In this document: positions 22,610 through 33,308 of the stretch, one piece after another
Layout of the letters: each line of letters starts with the position of its first letter
Position numbering within the stretch: the first letter of the stretch is position 1
Assembly (NCBI RefSeq): GCF_020283565.1
Contig: NC_060061.1
Location: 20,063,362 to 20,127,361, forward strand
Source: Trifolium pratense
Taxonomy: Eukaryota; Streptophyta; Magnoliopsida; Fabales; Fabaceae
Direction of reading: 5' to 3'
Length of the DNA stretch: 64,000 nt
Made by a program: the position numbers and the translations under genes
The notes under the pieces: model-generated
What the model was told of the DNA's origin: nothing
What the model saw: the letters and a program-made list of their open reading frames with translations, nothing else
Databases searched by the model: none

Positions 22610-24664
22610 AATGGTATCAGAGCAGGACATGCTTGATCCTTATGAATATCTATATTTTCAATCATATTTGGTTTAATGTTATATCGATTGACTGTGTGTA
22701 TGAGCTTATGATTGCCTTTGATCTGTATCGTTTATAATCCGCAGAATAAAATATACATGAGGTTGTGATTAACTATTTTATTTTGCGGTTTCACGTGTAC
22801 TGTCAATTTTGAAAGGATTAACTATATTTTTTTTTTTTCGGTTGGTGTTGTTTTTGTTTGAATAAACATGGCCGTATAGTTTTCTGCAAAATAAAATATG
22901 ATTATGGTTATGTTTTTCTATTTTATTTTGCTGTTTTCTTATATATGATTAAGTGGTGTTTTGAAAATATGTGTATGCTATCACTTTTGGATCCAGATAT
23001 ATTGCTTTCAATATTGTTACCTTCATGGATCAATTTCTTCCTGATATGCCTTCTTTCGGTTGTTGCTGTTAGGAGATTACAAGTTGCAATTTTTTTTATG
23101 GTCATGGCAATCTTTGTTTGTTTTTTTTTTTTCTTTTGGGTTTATACGGTATATATGTGGATATATACATGATACATATGTATAATTTTATTTTATTTTC
23201 GGTTCCCCTGTATGTCGTGACCTTTCCAGAGCATATTCATCATGTTTAGTTTTGATTATTTAGTATATTTCAATTCAAAGTCCAGTTTAAGGTTGTATAT
23301 ATATCATATATGCATGATTGTTTTTTTATCTAGCTAATCAAATTGATCGTATGTGAACAACAAATTTTTTGTGAATCAGTGTTAAAGCAATTTTTGTTTC
23401 CTTCAGTTTTCACCGAGTGAAATTTTTGTTGACTTGTTTTTCAATTAAAAATAATAAATTGATATAACTCTGATTTGTTTCCTTTGGTTTTAATTTTGAA
23501 ACAAATTGACATATTTGATTTGGTTTCCAAATATGAATATCGGTTATTATTTTGTCATCAATTTTTTTTTTTTTCCATCAAATTTCGGATCGATTTTATC
23601 ACCCTTTATTATCGATTATTGCCTTTAATTGTTAAGATCATACCACTTATTTGATTTTGAAATATTAATGGCTATTCATTTTAATTCCACAACTGCCAGA
23701 TAAAATTTTCCATTCAGATCGATATATTTAATTGACAAATATTATACTGATTATGTCTCTCTAATTTAATTTAATTAGATACAGTATTCAATTTTTATTT
23801 TATGGAAAATCATATATGTGGTCAGTTTTGGATTTATTTAATTTTGTTGTAAATTAAAAAAATAAATAATTGCAACGTGTACGTTTTATAGTTTTCCCCT
23901 ACCACGTACATATGTACCATGAGCACTATTAATGTGCTTGTTTAATTGTAATAAGTAATTAACTTATTTTCGTACCCCTTAAGTACAACCGGTTTTATTA
24001 TACTGGTCTGCACTTTGACATGAACACAACTCTGTGTTCATTTTCTCAGCTTAAATTTTGCGAGTTCCTTTTTTCGCATAATTAAGATAGTTTAATAATC
24101 ATTTGATTATTAAGCGATCAGATAACATACAATTTTGACATTACATTTGTAGGTAATGTTTATGTGAATTTCTAAGACCTTCCCATTTAATTTATTAAAT
24201 TAAAATGTCTAATAATTTTAGTTGAGTTGGTTGAAACAACATGTTGCAAAAGTAATCTCTGTTGTGTAAATTTGATTCAATTGAAATTATAAAAGATGTA
24301 GTGTGTAATTGTTCATGCGAGCTGTTTTAGTCGGCCAAAAGGAAGACACAGTTTGGCCGAACAATTGCATACCTGTGATGATAAATATGTGGTAATTATT
24401 AAGTTTTTTTTTTCCATGTGGGTAATGGTTGGTGTCAAAGACGCACATTATCTGACAGGACTTATTACCAATATTTGATCGTTGCGTGAGAGTACCGTTT
24501 ACAGTTAATTCTTGCAATCAAAGATTGGGAATTAATGGTGTGCTTGGTATCTTGTTTGGGTCTTATTTAATTTGCATATAAAGAATATTGTGCATGTCCA
24601 TATGGTTATTTGATGACATGCCTACTAATGTTATTGTATGTTTATTGTTCTCTTTTCGATCCAG
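22470..24664 (+). other. Putative leader intron of the Copia element, containing the primer-binding site
   Basis: The donor is ATGGATCCAG|GTATTC in the 5' LTR, the acceptor 'ttctcttttcgatccag|TTGCTGCTG' at 24664. Splicing would join ATG GAT CCA G to TT GCT GCT, in frame with the gag-protease reading frame. The 2.0 kb between primer-binding site and gag is AT-rich, T-rich (intron-like) and has no credible coding frame. Unspliced RNA would keep the primer-binding site, spliced RNA would lose it. This is an inference from splice-site sequences and frame only. Confidence 0.55.
22612..22623 (+). promoter_or_regulatory. Primer-binding site, initiator tRNA-Met type
   Basis: TGGTATCAGAGC, two bases after the 5' LTR, is complementary to the 3' end of plant initiator methionine tRNA and primes minus-strand DNA synthesis. 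Confidence 0.95.
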
Positions 24665-25530
24665 TTGCTGCTGCCACCGCTCCTAATTTCACTGCTCAAA
24701 CCAACTCTATCTCTGTGCTAAGTGGGACTAACTTTAAGAGGCTAAAGAAAACTGCGGGAAATTTTTTCCAGAACAAGAAAACAAGGGAACAATCTAAGGA
24801 GTCCACATGTTTCTTCTGCAAGAAGGCTGGACACATGAAGAAAGATTGTTCCAAGTACGCCTCATGGCGTGAAAAGAAGGGTAATTTTCTCACTTTTGTT
24901 TGTTCTGAAATTAATTTAGTTTCTGTACCTAAGGATACTTGGTGGGTAGATTCTGGTGCTACTACTCACATTAGTATGTCCATGCAAGGCTGCCTGTGGA
25001 GCCGTCCGCCAAGTGATGCTGAAAGATTCATCTATGTGGGCGATGGCAATAAAGTTGCAGTTGAGGCTATTGGGACTTTTAGATTATTGTTAAAGACCGG
25101 TTTTCATTTGGATTTGGTTGAGACTTTTGTTGCTCCGTCTATTAGACGGAACTTAATTTCTATTTCTATTTTGGACAAATCTGGTTATACTTGTTCATTT
25201 GGAAATAATAAATTTAGTCTCTCATATGATTCAAATGTTGTTGGTTACGGTTCTTTGAATGATAATCTTTATATGCTTGATATTGAATGTCCTTATAACA
25301 AAATAATGCAAGTAGAGTCACATGGTACGAAACGAAAATTAAATGAGAATTCTGCCACTTTATGGCATAAGCGATTAGGTCATATCTCTAAACAGAGAAT
25401 TCAGCGGCTTATGTCAGACGGTATTCTTGGATCCCTTGACTTGTCGGACTTTCAAGTCTGCATTCAGTGTATCAAGGGTAAGCAAACAAACAAAAGGAAT
25501 TTTCACGCGAAAGAGCTAAGGATGTCTTAG
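24665..25530 (+). pseudogene. Copia gag remnant, protease and pre-integrase domain
   Basis: The frame starts VAAATAPNFTAQ, reaches a gag-like N-terminus (SVLSGTNFK) and then jumps to a basic linker directly before the zinc knuckle CFFCKKAGHMKKDC (about 24808-24850). The central gag capsid domain is therefore deleted. The protease follows with WWVDSGATTHIS (catalytic Asp near 24950), then the pre-integrase motif LWHKRLGHISKQRI. The frame ends at TAG 25528-25530 after a probable one-base loss near 25511, since the integrase continues in another frame. An upstream ATG at about 24610 exists but lies in the presumed intron. Confidence 0.85.
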
Positions 25531-26788
25531 AACTAATTCATACTGATATATGTGGTCCTTTCCCTTCAGGTTCTTGGAATGGACAACGGTATTTTATTAC
25601 GTTCATAGACGATTACTCGAGGTACGGCTACCTTTATTTGATTCATGAGAAATCTCAATCTCTGGACGTCTTCAAGTCATTCAAAGCTGAAGTCGAACTT
25701 CAACTTGGAAAGAAAATTAAGGCTATCAAGTCTGACCGTGGTGGTGAATACTATGGTCGGTATGATGGATCAGGGGAACAACGTCCAGGGCCCTTTGCGC
25801 TTTTCCTCGATGAGTGTGGAATTGTTCCGCAATACACAATGCCGGGAAAACCCAGCATGAATGGAGTTGCAGAACGACGAAACCGGACTCTTAAAGATAT
25901 GGTAAGGAGTATGATTAGTCATTCTTCTCTACGAGAGTCATTGTGGGGAGAGGCATTAAAGACCGCAGTTTATATCCTTAATAGAGTACCTAGTAAGGCA
26001 GTAGCTAAGACCCCTTATGAGCTATGGACTGGGAAAAAGCCCAGCATTAGGCACCTGCACATTTGGGGATGTCCAGCTGAAGCGAGACCCTATAGGCCTC
26101 ATGAAGGTAAGTTGGACGCAAAGACAATTAGCTGCTATTTTATAGGGTACGCCGAACGCTCTTACGGGTATAAGTTTTATAACCCCATCACTAGAACAAT
26201 TTTTGAAACGGGAAATGCAAGATTCCTTGAGGATGTAGAGTTTGGAGGGGAAGGAAACATAAGGAGTGTTGTCTTTGATGAAGAAACTGTTACTGACAAT
26301 GATCAAGTCTTTGTACCTATTGTTGTTCCAGAAACAGATCCAGAAATTAACAATGATGTTATTCCTAACATCCCTCAAGAACAAGACAACGCCGAGTTTC
26401 TTCCTCAAGCACCACCTATAGTTCAAACTCAACAACCTCAAGAGCTGCCATTAAGAAGATCCACTAGAGAGAGGAAGTGTCCAATTTCGGATGATTATGT
26501 TATATTTCTTCAAGAACATGAGGATGGCATTGGTTTGACTGAGGATGATCCCATTAACTTTAGTCAAGCTATGCGAAGTTCAAACTCTCTTAAGTGGATT
26601 GATGCCATGAATGATGAGATGAAATCGATGACTGACAATGATGTTTGGGATCTCGTTAAATTACCCGAAGGAAAGAAACCCATTGGTTGTAAATGGATAT
26701 TTAAAACCAAAAGGGATTCAAAGGGTAACATTGAGAGATATAAAGCTCGTCTTGTCGCCAAAGGTTTTACTCAAAAGGAAGGCATTGT
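25512..26788 (+). pseudogene. Copia integrase and start of reverse transcriptase
   Basis: This frame carries the integrase core with the D-D-E catalytic residues: HTDICGPF at about 25535, SDRGGEYYG at about 25734 and [12 protein letters not shown] at about 25865. The linker with [10 protein letters not shown] and the beginning of reverse transcriptase ([33 protein letters not shown]) follow. After EGI near 26787 a one-base loss shifts the frame; translation would run on to a TAA at 26838-26840. The integrase core itself looks intact. Confidence 0.88.
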
Positions 26789-28126
26789 TATAAAGAGACT
26801 TTCTCTCCGGTTTCTTCGAAAGACTCTCTTAGGATCATAATGGCATTAGTAGCTCATTTTGATTTAGAGCTGCATCAGATGGATGTAAAGACTGCGTTTC
26901 TAAATGGAAACATTGAAGAAACGATATATATGGTGCAACCAGAAAATTTTGTGTCAGGAGACCCAAAGTCTGTGGTTTGCAAACTTAAGAAATCCATCTA
27001 TGGCCTTAAACAGGCTTCCCGTCAATGGTATTACAAATTTCATCAAGTTATATCCTCATTTGGTTTTGAGGCTAATCCAGTTGATAATTGCATATACCAA
27101 AAGTCCAGTGGGAGTAAATTTGTTTTCTTGGTATTATATGTAGATGATATCCTTTTGGCAAGCAACAATATAGGCTTATTGCACGAAACCAAGAGATTTC
27201 TCACAAAGAATTTTGAGATGAAAGATCTTGGGGACGCCTCCTTTGTCTTAGGAATTCAAATACTTAGAGATCGCTCTCGAGGTATTTTGGGATTGTCACA
27301 GAGGAGCTATATTGATACAGTTTTGGATAGATTCTCCATGAAAGACAGTAAACCAGGAGACACACCCGTTGCTAGAGGAGACAAATTTAGTCTCAATCAG
27401 TGCCCCACTACGGATCTTGAAAAGAAAGAGATGCATAAAGTTCCTTACGCTTCGGCTGTGGGGAGTCTTATGTATGCTCAAGTTTGCACTCGTCCCGACT
27501 TAGCATTCATTGTAGGAGTTCTTGGCAGATATCTGAGCAACCCTGGTATGCAGCACTGGATAGCAGTAAAGCGTGTAATGCGCTACCTGAAGAGAACTAG
27601 AGACTTCGTACTCACTTATCGAAAGTCAGATAACTTGGAGATCATTGGGTATTCTGACTCTGATTATGCGGGATGCCCGGATAGCAAACGTTCCACATCT
27701 GGTTACATCTTCCTCTTGGCTGGAGGAGCCGTTTCTTGGAAGTTTGCCAAACAGTCTTTAGTGGCTTCCTCTACCATGGCGGCAGAGTTCGTGGCTTGCT
27801 TTGAGGCATCAAATCATGCGAATTGGCTGCGGAACTTTGTCACAGGCCTACGCATCATTGGGAGCATCGAGAGGCCATTGAAGATTTATTGTGACAATAG
27901 TGCAGCTGTGCTCTACTCCAACAACAATATGAGTTCCACAAAGTCGAAATTTATCGACATCAAGTATCTTGTTGTGAAAGAGAGAGTTCAGGAAAAACAA
28001 CTTTTGATAGAACATATAGGGACAGACTTAATGCTAGCTGACCCGCTAACCAAAGGTTTAACGCCTAAGGCTTTTCATGGGCATGTTGCTCGTATGGGTC
28101 TAGGTTTTGAGATTGCCTTAGATTAG
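26789..28126 (+). pseudogene. Copia reverse transcriptase and RNase H
   Basis: In this frame the reverse transcriptase continues ([19 protein letters not shown] residues before the ATG at 26840, then HQMDVKTAFLNG and the catalytic YVDDILLASN near 27137). It is followed by the RNase H with SDSDYAGCPDSKRSTSGY, AAEFVA and YCDNSAAV. The stop TAG is at 28124-28126, 470 bp before the 3' LTR. Domain sequences are well kept, but they can only be made by frameshifting, so this copy is defective. Confidence 0.9.
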
Positions 28127-28598
28127 TGGGAGTCTTTTCCTTATTTGTATTATGTTCTATATATTTTGGTACAAACATTATGTTATGTTTGATTTTTTGC
28201 AGAAATAAAACTTATTATAAGATATTATTGTTATAACAATATTAAGTTTTTGGTTATGTGCAAATATTTTAATTTTGAATTGCACCTAAGGAACTTCAGT
28301 TTGATCTCAATAAAGACACTTCAGTTGGACCAGTTGGAAATAGGCATGATTTAGAGATCACATTGCATGAAATTTCCATGCCACTCATCCATATCGATCT
28401 ATGTCATCAAGTATATTGATGTGGTGGTCATCAGGGTTCCGTCACGTTATACGTCAGTAACGACAGCCGCGGTGGTCCCATTGTTGATGTATGAGGTGGA
28501 CCAGATTGTAAAGTTGAAATCTAAAGATAAATAGCATTCGGATGCGCGCCTAAAGAACTATGATATAATTATTAACATATATTGCCCAAGTGGGAGAT
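28127..28598 (+). other. 3' untranslated part of the Copia element, ending in the polypurine tract
   Basis: No frame is open. AGTGGGAGAT at 28589-28598 directly before the LTR is the primer tract for plus-strand synthesis. Confidence 0.8.
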
Positions 28599-29155
28599 TG
28601 TTGGAATATTTTATATTATTCAATTATTATATTCCAATAATTATTATGTGGGCATATATATTTATATTAATTATATTAGCTATTTATCAATTAAGAGCCT
28701 AAATTGATTAAGTGGTCAAATAAAGTTAAAAGGCTATTAGATTTCTATTTAGAATTAATTAATTATTTAATTAGTTAGATATGGACTCAAATGGGTGGAT
28801 GTCAGGATGACCCATTTCGGGATAATGGGAACCCTAATGGGCCATCACCCTATATAAGGCTATGGTCCCCAATACACCGTACGTAAGCAAACACTCTCTT
28901 CTCCCCATCTGAAGAGAATCAAGGCATCAGGGTACCGGTTGAGGAAGAACCAATCTAGCCACCATCTCTTTGTGTATCAGGATCACTGCAAAAGAACTTT
29001 TCATCATGGATCCAGGTATTCCTAAAGATCATCTTGTCGATCCTATAATTTTATACATGTTTCTATGACTGATTTGTTTCCGCACTAAAGTATATCTCAT
29101 AATATGTTGAACATGTATATGTGTTTAATCCTAATTTAATGATTTAAATCTAACA
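28599..29155 (+). repeat. 3' LTR of the Copia element
   Basis: 557 bp. I found no difference from the 5' LTR when reading both through. The same ATG and splice-donor sequence recurs near 29006. Confidence 0.93.
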
Positions 29156-29350
29156 CCCTAATCTTAATGTAGTATATATAAGAGATAACCCAAAATAGAA
29201 TAGCACAAAAAATTAAAGCAAATAGTTGATCATATAGAACTTATAAATCAAGTAAACTAATTTAAAGTTAAAGTTACTCTTGATTAATGACCAAAGTTGA
29301 TAGATATCATATTATTTTGATAGGGTCATCATGATTCATAACATAACACT
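29156..29350. other. Short intergenic stretch between Copia element and GH1 locus A
   Basis: AT-rich sequence starting with the CCCTA duplication. It would hold the 3' flank of the minus-strand GH1 pseudogene. Confidence 0.5.
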
Positions 29351-29774
29351 CTAGTGTTTTTTAAGAAATTTTCTAAACCAACGGGCAGAGAGCTTATGGT
29401 GTCTTTTAAGATTATCTTTGTAATCAACAAAGTTAATTCCAAAACGCACTGTGTATCCTGCACTCCATTTAAAGTTGTCCAAAAGTGACCATGCAAAATA
29501 TCCTTCTACTTTAAGAAAATGATATAATTTCAGACACAAACACAAACACTGGATACAGACACATTGACACCAAAAATAATTTAAGAAAATGATATAATTT
29601 CCAGTGTAACTATAAGTGTTATGACGTGTTGCATCTCTGACACATAGAAACGCCTAATTTGAGTAGTGTTCGTGGTTGCTTCCACCCTAGAAGGGTCTAT
29701 TTGCATACAAAATTCTTAGGGATACCTTCCACACAATTCTGTAAGTATCCATGAGTGCCTCTTCAAGTGGTAGT

Positions 29775-30342
29775 CAGGGGCGGAGCCCCTCATGGGCTGG
29801 ACAGGGCCATGGCCCGCCCCAACATTTTAATTTTTTTTTTCATATATATGTCTTCTAGCGGCGGTTTTTATACTATTTAGCGGCGGGTTAAAACCCCGGT
29901 AAATACTACGTGTAGTTTGTTTTCCTCAAGTTTTGCGGGGGTTTCTATCTCCATTACTGGACAACCCAAAATTATTTAACTGCTTTCCATTTTGCAGGGG
30001 TTATAAACCCCCTCTATTTGGAATTGTTAGATGATTTATATATTTTTTTAAAAAATGTGTAATTTATTTTGTAATAAAGTTCTTAAATTTTTATTTAAAA
30101 TAGAGTTTTAGTGTATACAAATTCATGTTTGATCAATCTTTTGTTAATTTTTTTTAAAGAGATTCATATAATACTATAAACATAAATACAAGAATTAATT
30201 AAAAAGAATCAATTTTACACATGAATTGACATAAAATATATTTCATAATATATTTTTAAAATTTATTTATTAAAAATTGTAATGGTTCATATTTGGACTA
30301 TTTTTATATATTCAAATTAGATACATCCTTAAATATGATATG

Positions 30343-30429
<87 letters not shown>

Positions 30430-30476
30430 CATAAGAATTTAAAGTTTGTAAAAAAAAAATGTAATTGAAGTATTAC
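29775..30476. mobile_element. Transposon debris in GH1 locus A
   Basis: 'caggggcggagcccc' at 29775 is an hAT-type end, but no partner end or duplication was found. Behind it 'agcggcggtttttatac...agcggcgggttaaaacccc' (29858-29905) resembles CACTA or MULE subterminal DNA, and a (TA)n tract fills 30348-30427. This replaces the 5' part of exon 12. Confidence 0.45.
30348..30427. repeat. (TA)n microsatellite, about 80 bp
   Basis: An uninterrupted TA repeat inside the degraded part of GH1 locus A. Confidence 0.95.
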
Positions 30477-30505
30477 CATTTTCTGTTATGTAAATCAAAG
30501 GGTTG

Positions 30506-30769
30506 TGTTAGAATATAGAAAATATTATATTATTTGTTGAGAAAATATCTCTATGATTTGGTTTGTTTATTCTTAGCCCTATAATAAAGGGATTTAGTTT
30601 AGATTTAAGTTTATTCACTTGGTTATAAATACCAAGGTAGTCATACTATTTTATTCATGTAAATAGTAATGTAAATATTGTAATTAGGGTTATTGACAAG
30701 TATCAATAATATTCATTGTTCCTTGTTATTTTCTCCTATTCTTTCACCTAAATTTCCCAAATTTCAACA
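30506..30769. mobile_element. Solo LTR, 264 bp, TSD GGTTG, inside a GH1 exon
   Basis: It starts TGTTAGAATATAG, ends ATTTCAACA and is flanked by GGTTG at 30501-30505 and 30770-30774. Removing one GGTTG and the LTR restores the continuous exon sequence that encodes the NNPLIYITENG region. 'ataaagggattta' and 'tataaatacc' occur inside. Probably from a small Copia-type element; the internal part is gone. Confidence 0.88.
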
Positions 30770-32333
30770 GGTTGTTATACTTTAATTTGTCTTTGTGTAC
30801 AAAAGTAGCTCCTGAATTCCCTTTGGATAAATAAATAACCAAGGTGAAGCAGCCTGTATTAAATGACATTTCTTTGTTATTCATCAAACAATTAAATCAT
30901 AGAAACAAAAAACATTTTATTATATAAACGTCAAAAAACTCCACAAGTACACGTACACACACATTCATATCAAATATGTAACAACAACGGAAAGAGAGTT
31001 ATACTCACCCTTGGTCCAATTGGTCTCCCGTTTCGCTCACCTGTCATAAGTCAAAATAAAAAAAACATTTTACATAAAAAAAAAAGGAATTATCATTTTT
31101 TTTCTTGGAATAAAAATTATAAATTAGTAGCAAACATTAATTCTTCATTAGGAGTTATGATCAAAGTGTTCTTACTTGTTAAATTGACATGAGTATCTTT
31201 GTAATAGGTAGGTTTGCTTGTGTCATTTTTTGAATGTGGTATATTAGCAACAAAAGTGGAGCGGTAGTAATTGATTCCAATAAAATCATATGAGCCAATA
31301 AGCATCTTGGATTGCTTTTTAGTGAACTTTGGTAATCGTTTTCCTACTAAAGACACCATGCTTAGTGGATACTTTCCTTTTGTCAATGGCTCCATAAACC
31401 TGTAAACAAATCATTAATTACAAGCATGAAGAATAACATAAACAATAAACATTCATAAAAAGAAAATTTTAAACTGTGTCCGCAATTAAATCGTAATCCA
31501 TGATTTTGCGGACAAATGCAACATTGCACTCGCAGAGATAAAATAACCTTAACATTGTAGCCAAAATTTAATTGTTGTGCACTGTCAGTGTGAAATTATT
31601 TTACACATGCATCAAATAATATATTGTCACATCATTTAATGAATGTGATACGCAATATTTTAAAACACATTATATGATCTATCAATAATAATTAAATTCC
31701 TATAAAACGTTGCACGAATAAAGTAGAGTAGAATGTAACAACTTACCATCCAAACATGAAATCAAGAGCGCGATGGGCCGCTTGATGATCTAATATGTCA
31801 TTTGAGAATGGTAGAAACCAAAGACTATTTAAGGTGATTCCTATTGAACCATTTTGAGAATCCTGCTCATATTCAAGTAAATTAATGTTTTAGACAATCC
31901 TAACAAAAACAAGATTTCTAAATTACTAATAATGTTAATGGATTTTTAGTGTTGTGTACCTAGTACTTGGTTCTATAAAGTTTGACAGCAGCTGCATGAG
32001 CAAGGAGTTGGTTGTGTGAGGTTATGTAGGGTACTTTTGTACCTAAAGTACTGTGAGAATGTGGCTCATTAAGTGTAATCCAATGCTTCACTCTGTCTCC
32101 AAATTCCTTGAAACATAGCTCGACATAGTCCCGAAAATCATTTCTAGATAGAAATTCAACAATCAAACCTTAAATCACTAGGATGTCTCGACCGTATGAA
32201 AACGACGTCATAATACTCTATCATAGATCATGATTATAGAAATTCAACACTGCTAATGCTAATTAAAATTCAACTTACCTAAGTATTCATCGATTTATTA
32301 TTGCTTGAACGAAAATTTGTGCTGAGAGACTTA

Positions 32334-32444
<111 letters not shown>

Positions 32445-33308
32445 TTATATTACTATATGATTATGAACATAATCAATATGATTTTCTCCTCAATCCATTT
32501 TATAAGAAACAACTCAATTTTTAGATTCATTAAATAATTGATGTATCTGGTCTATAATATAGACTACATACATCAATTATTTCTTATAGAGTATATGGAT
32601 TATGCATTACCATTATCAAGTAGCTCATTGATTAAGTTGTTGTAATATTTGATTCCTTCTTTGTTTATACCTGCACTTACTTTTCCTTCTGCATATTGAT
32701 TAGAGTTGTTAATGACATAATGTAAATGAAATATTCAACTAGATGAAACTCTTTAAAGATGTGACTAAATTCAACATTTGCTATTACTTGGCAATATCCT
32801 TGGCCAAGAGATGGAGAATCTGTATGCATCTGTATTCATATACTTCATGATTGCAACATCATCCTATTAATATAAGATGAAAAAAATGGTTAACACATAT
32901 AGTAGAGCCTCATAAGGTATTAAAGGTAATTAAAATATATGAAAATTTTCTCATTCAGTATCTTAAATTAATTTCAAGTAACATTTTAATCCATTAATTT
33001 TCTATATGATCCTTTACGTTTATGGTGGAAATAAGTTGGACTCAAACTCGGCCTATTATTCTCATTTTTAGGCGTAAGTCAGATATTTTTAAAAGTCCGA
33101 TATTATTCTCAACTATTTTTAACCTTAATTCAAATCAACTGACCAATCTTTTCTAGATGATGAAATTTGACATACAAAAGTTACAATGAAGTAAAATTTA
33201 CAAGAACAAGAGAATGTTGTAACAATTTGATATATCCTATTGGATGTACCTTATAACGATGATAGTGATCAACAGCTACATCTCCATTACTTCTGTCCAA
33301 TATTTTGT

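Larger units (their letters stand above)
22053..29155 (+). mobile_element. Complete Ty1/Copia retrotransposon, 7103 bp, TSD CCCTA
   Basis: Two 557-bp LTRs (TGTTGG...TAACA) read as identical and are flanked by CCCTA at 22048-22052 and 29156-29160. The primer-binding site TGGTATCAGAGC (22612-22623) and the purine tract AGTGGGAGAT (28589-28598) are in place. Domain order is gag zinc knuckle, protease, integrase, reverse transcriptase, RNase H, the Copia order. Most of gag is missing and pol has two frameshifts, so the copy cannot make its own proteins. Equal LTRs mean a recent insertion, presumably helped in trans or with later damage. Confidence 0.95.

Noticed and set aside
22858..23172. 104-codon hydrophobic frame in the Copia leader
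   Set aside because: It is T-rich low-complexity sequence in the predicted leader intron, with no similarity to gag or envelope.
24287..24517. Minus-strand 76-codon frame just before gag
   Set aside because: It has no recognisable domain and lies in the presumed intron.
26022..26441. 139-codon minus-strand frame in the Copia element
   Set aside because: It is the antisense shadow of the integrase to reverse transcriptase linker.
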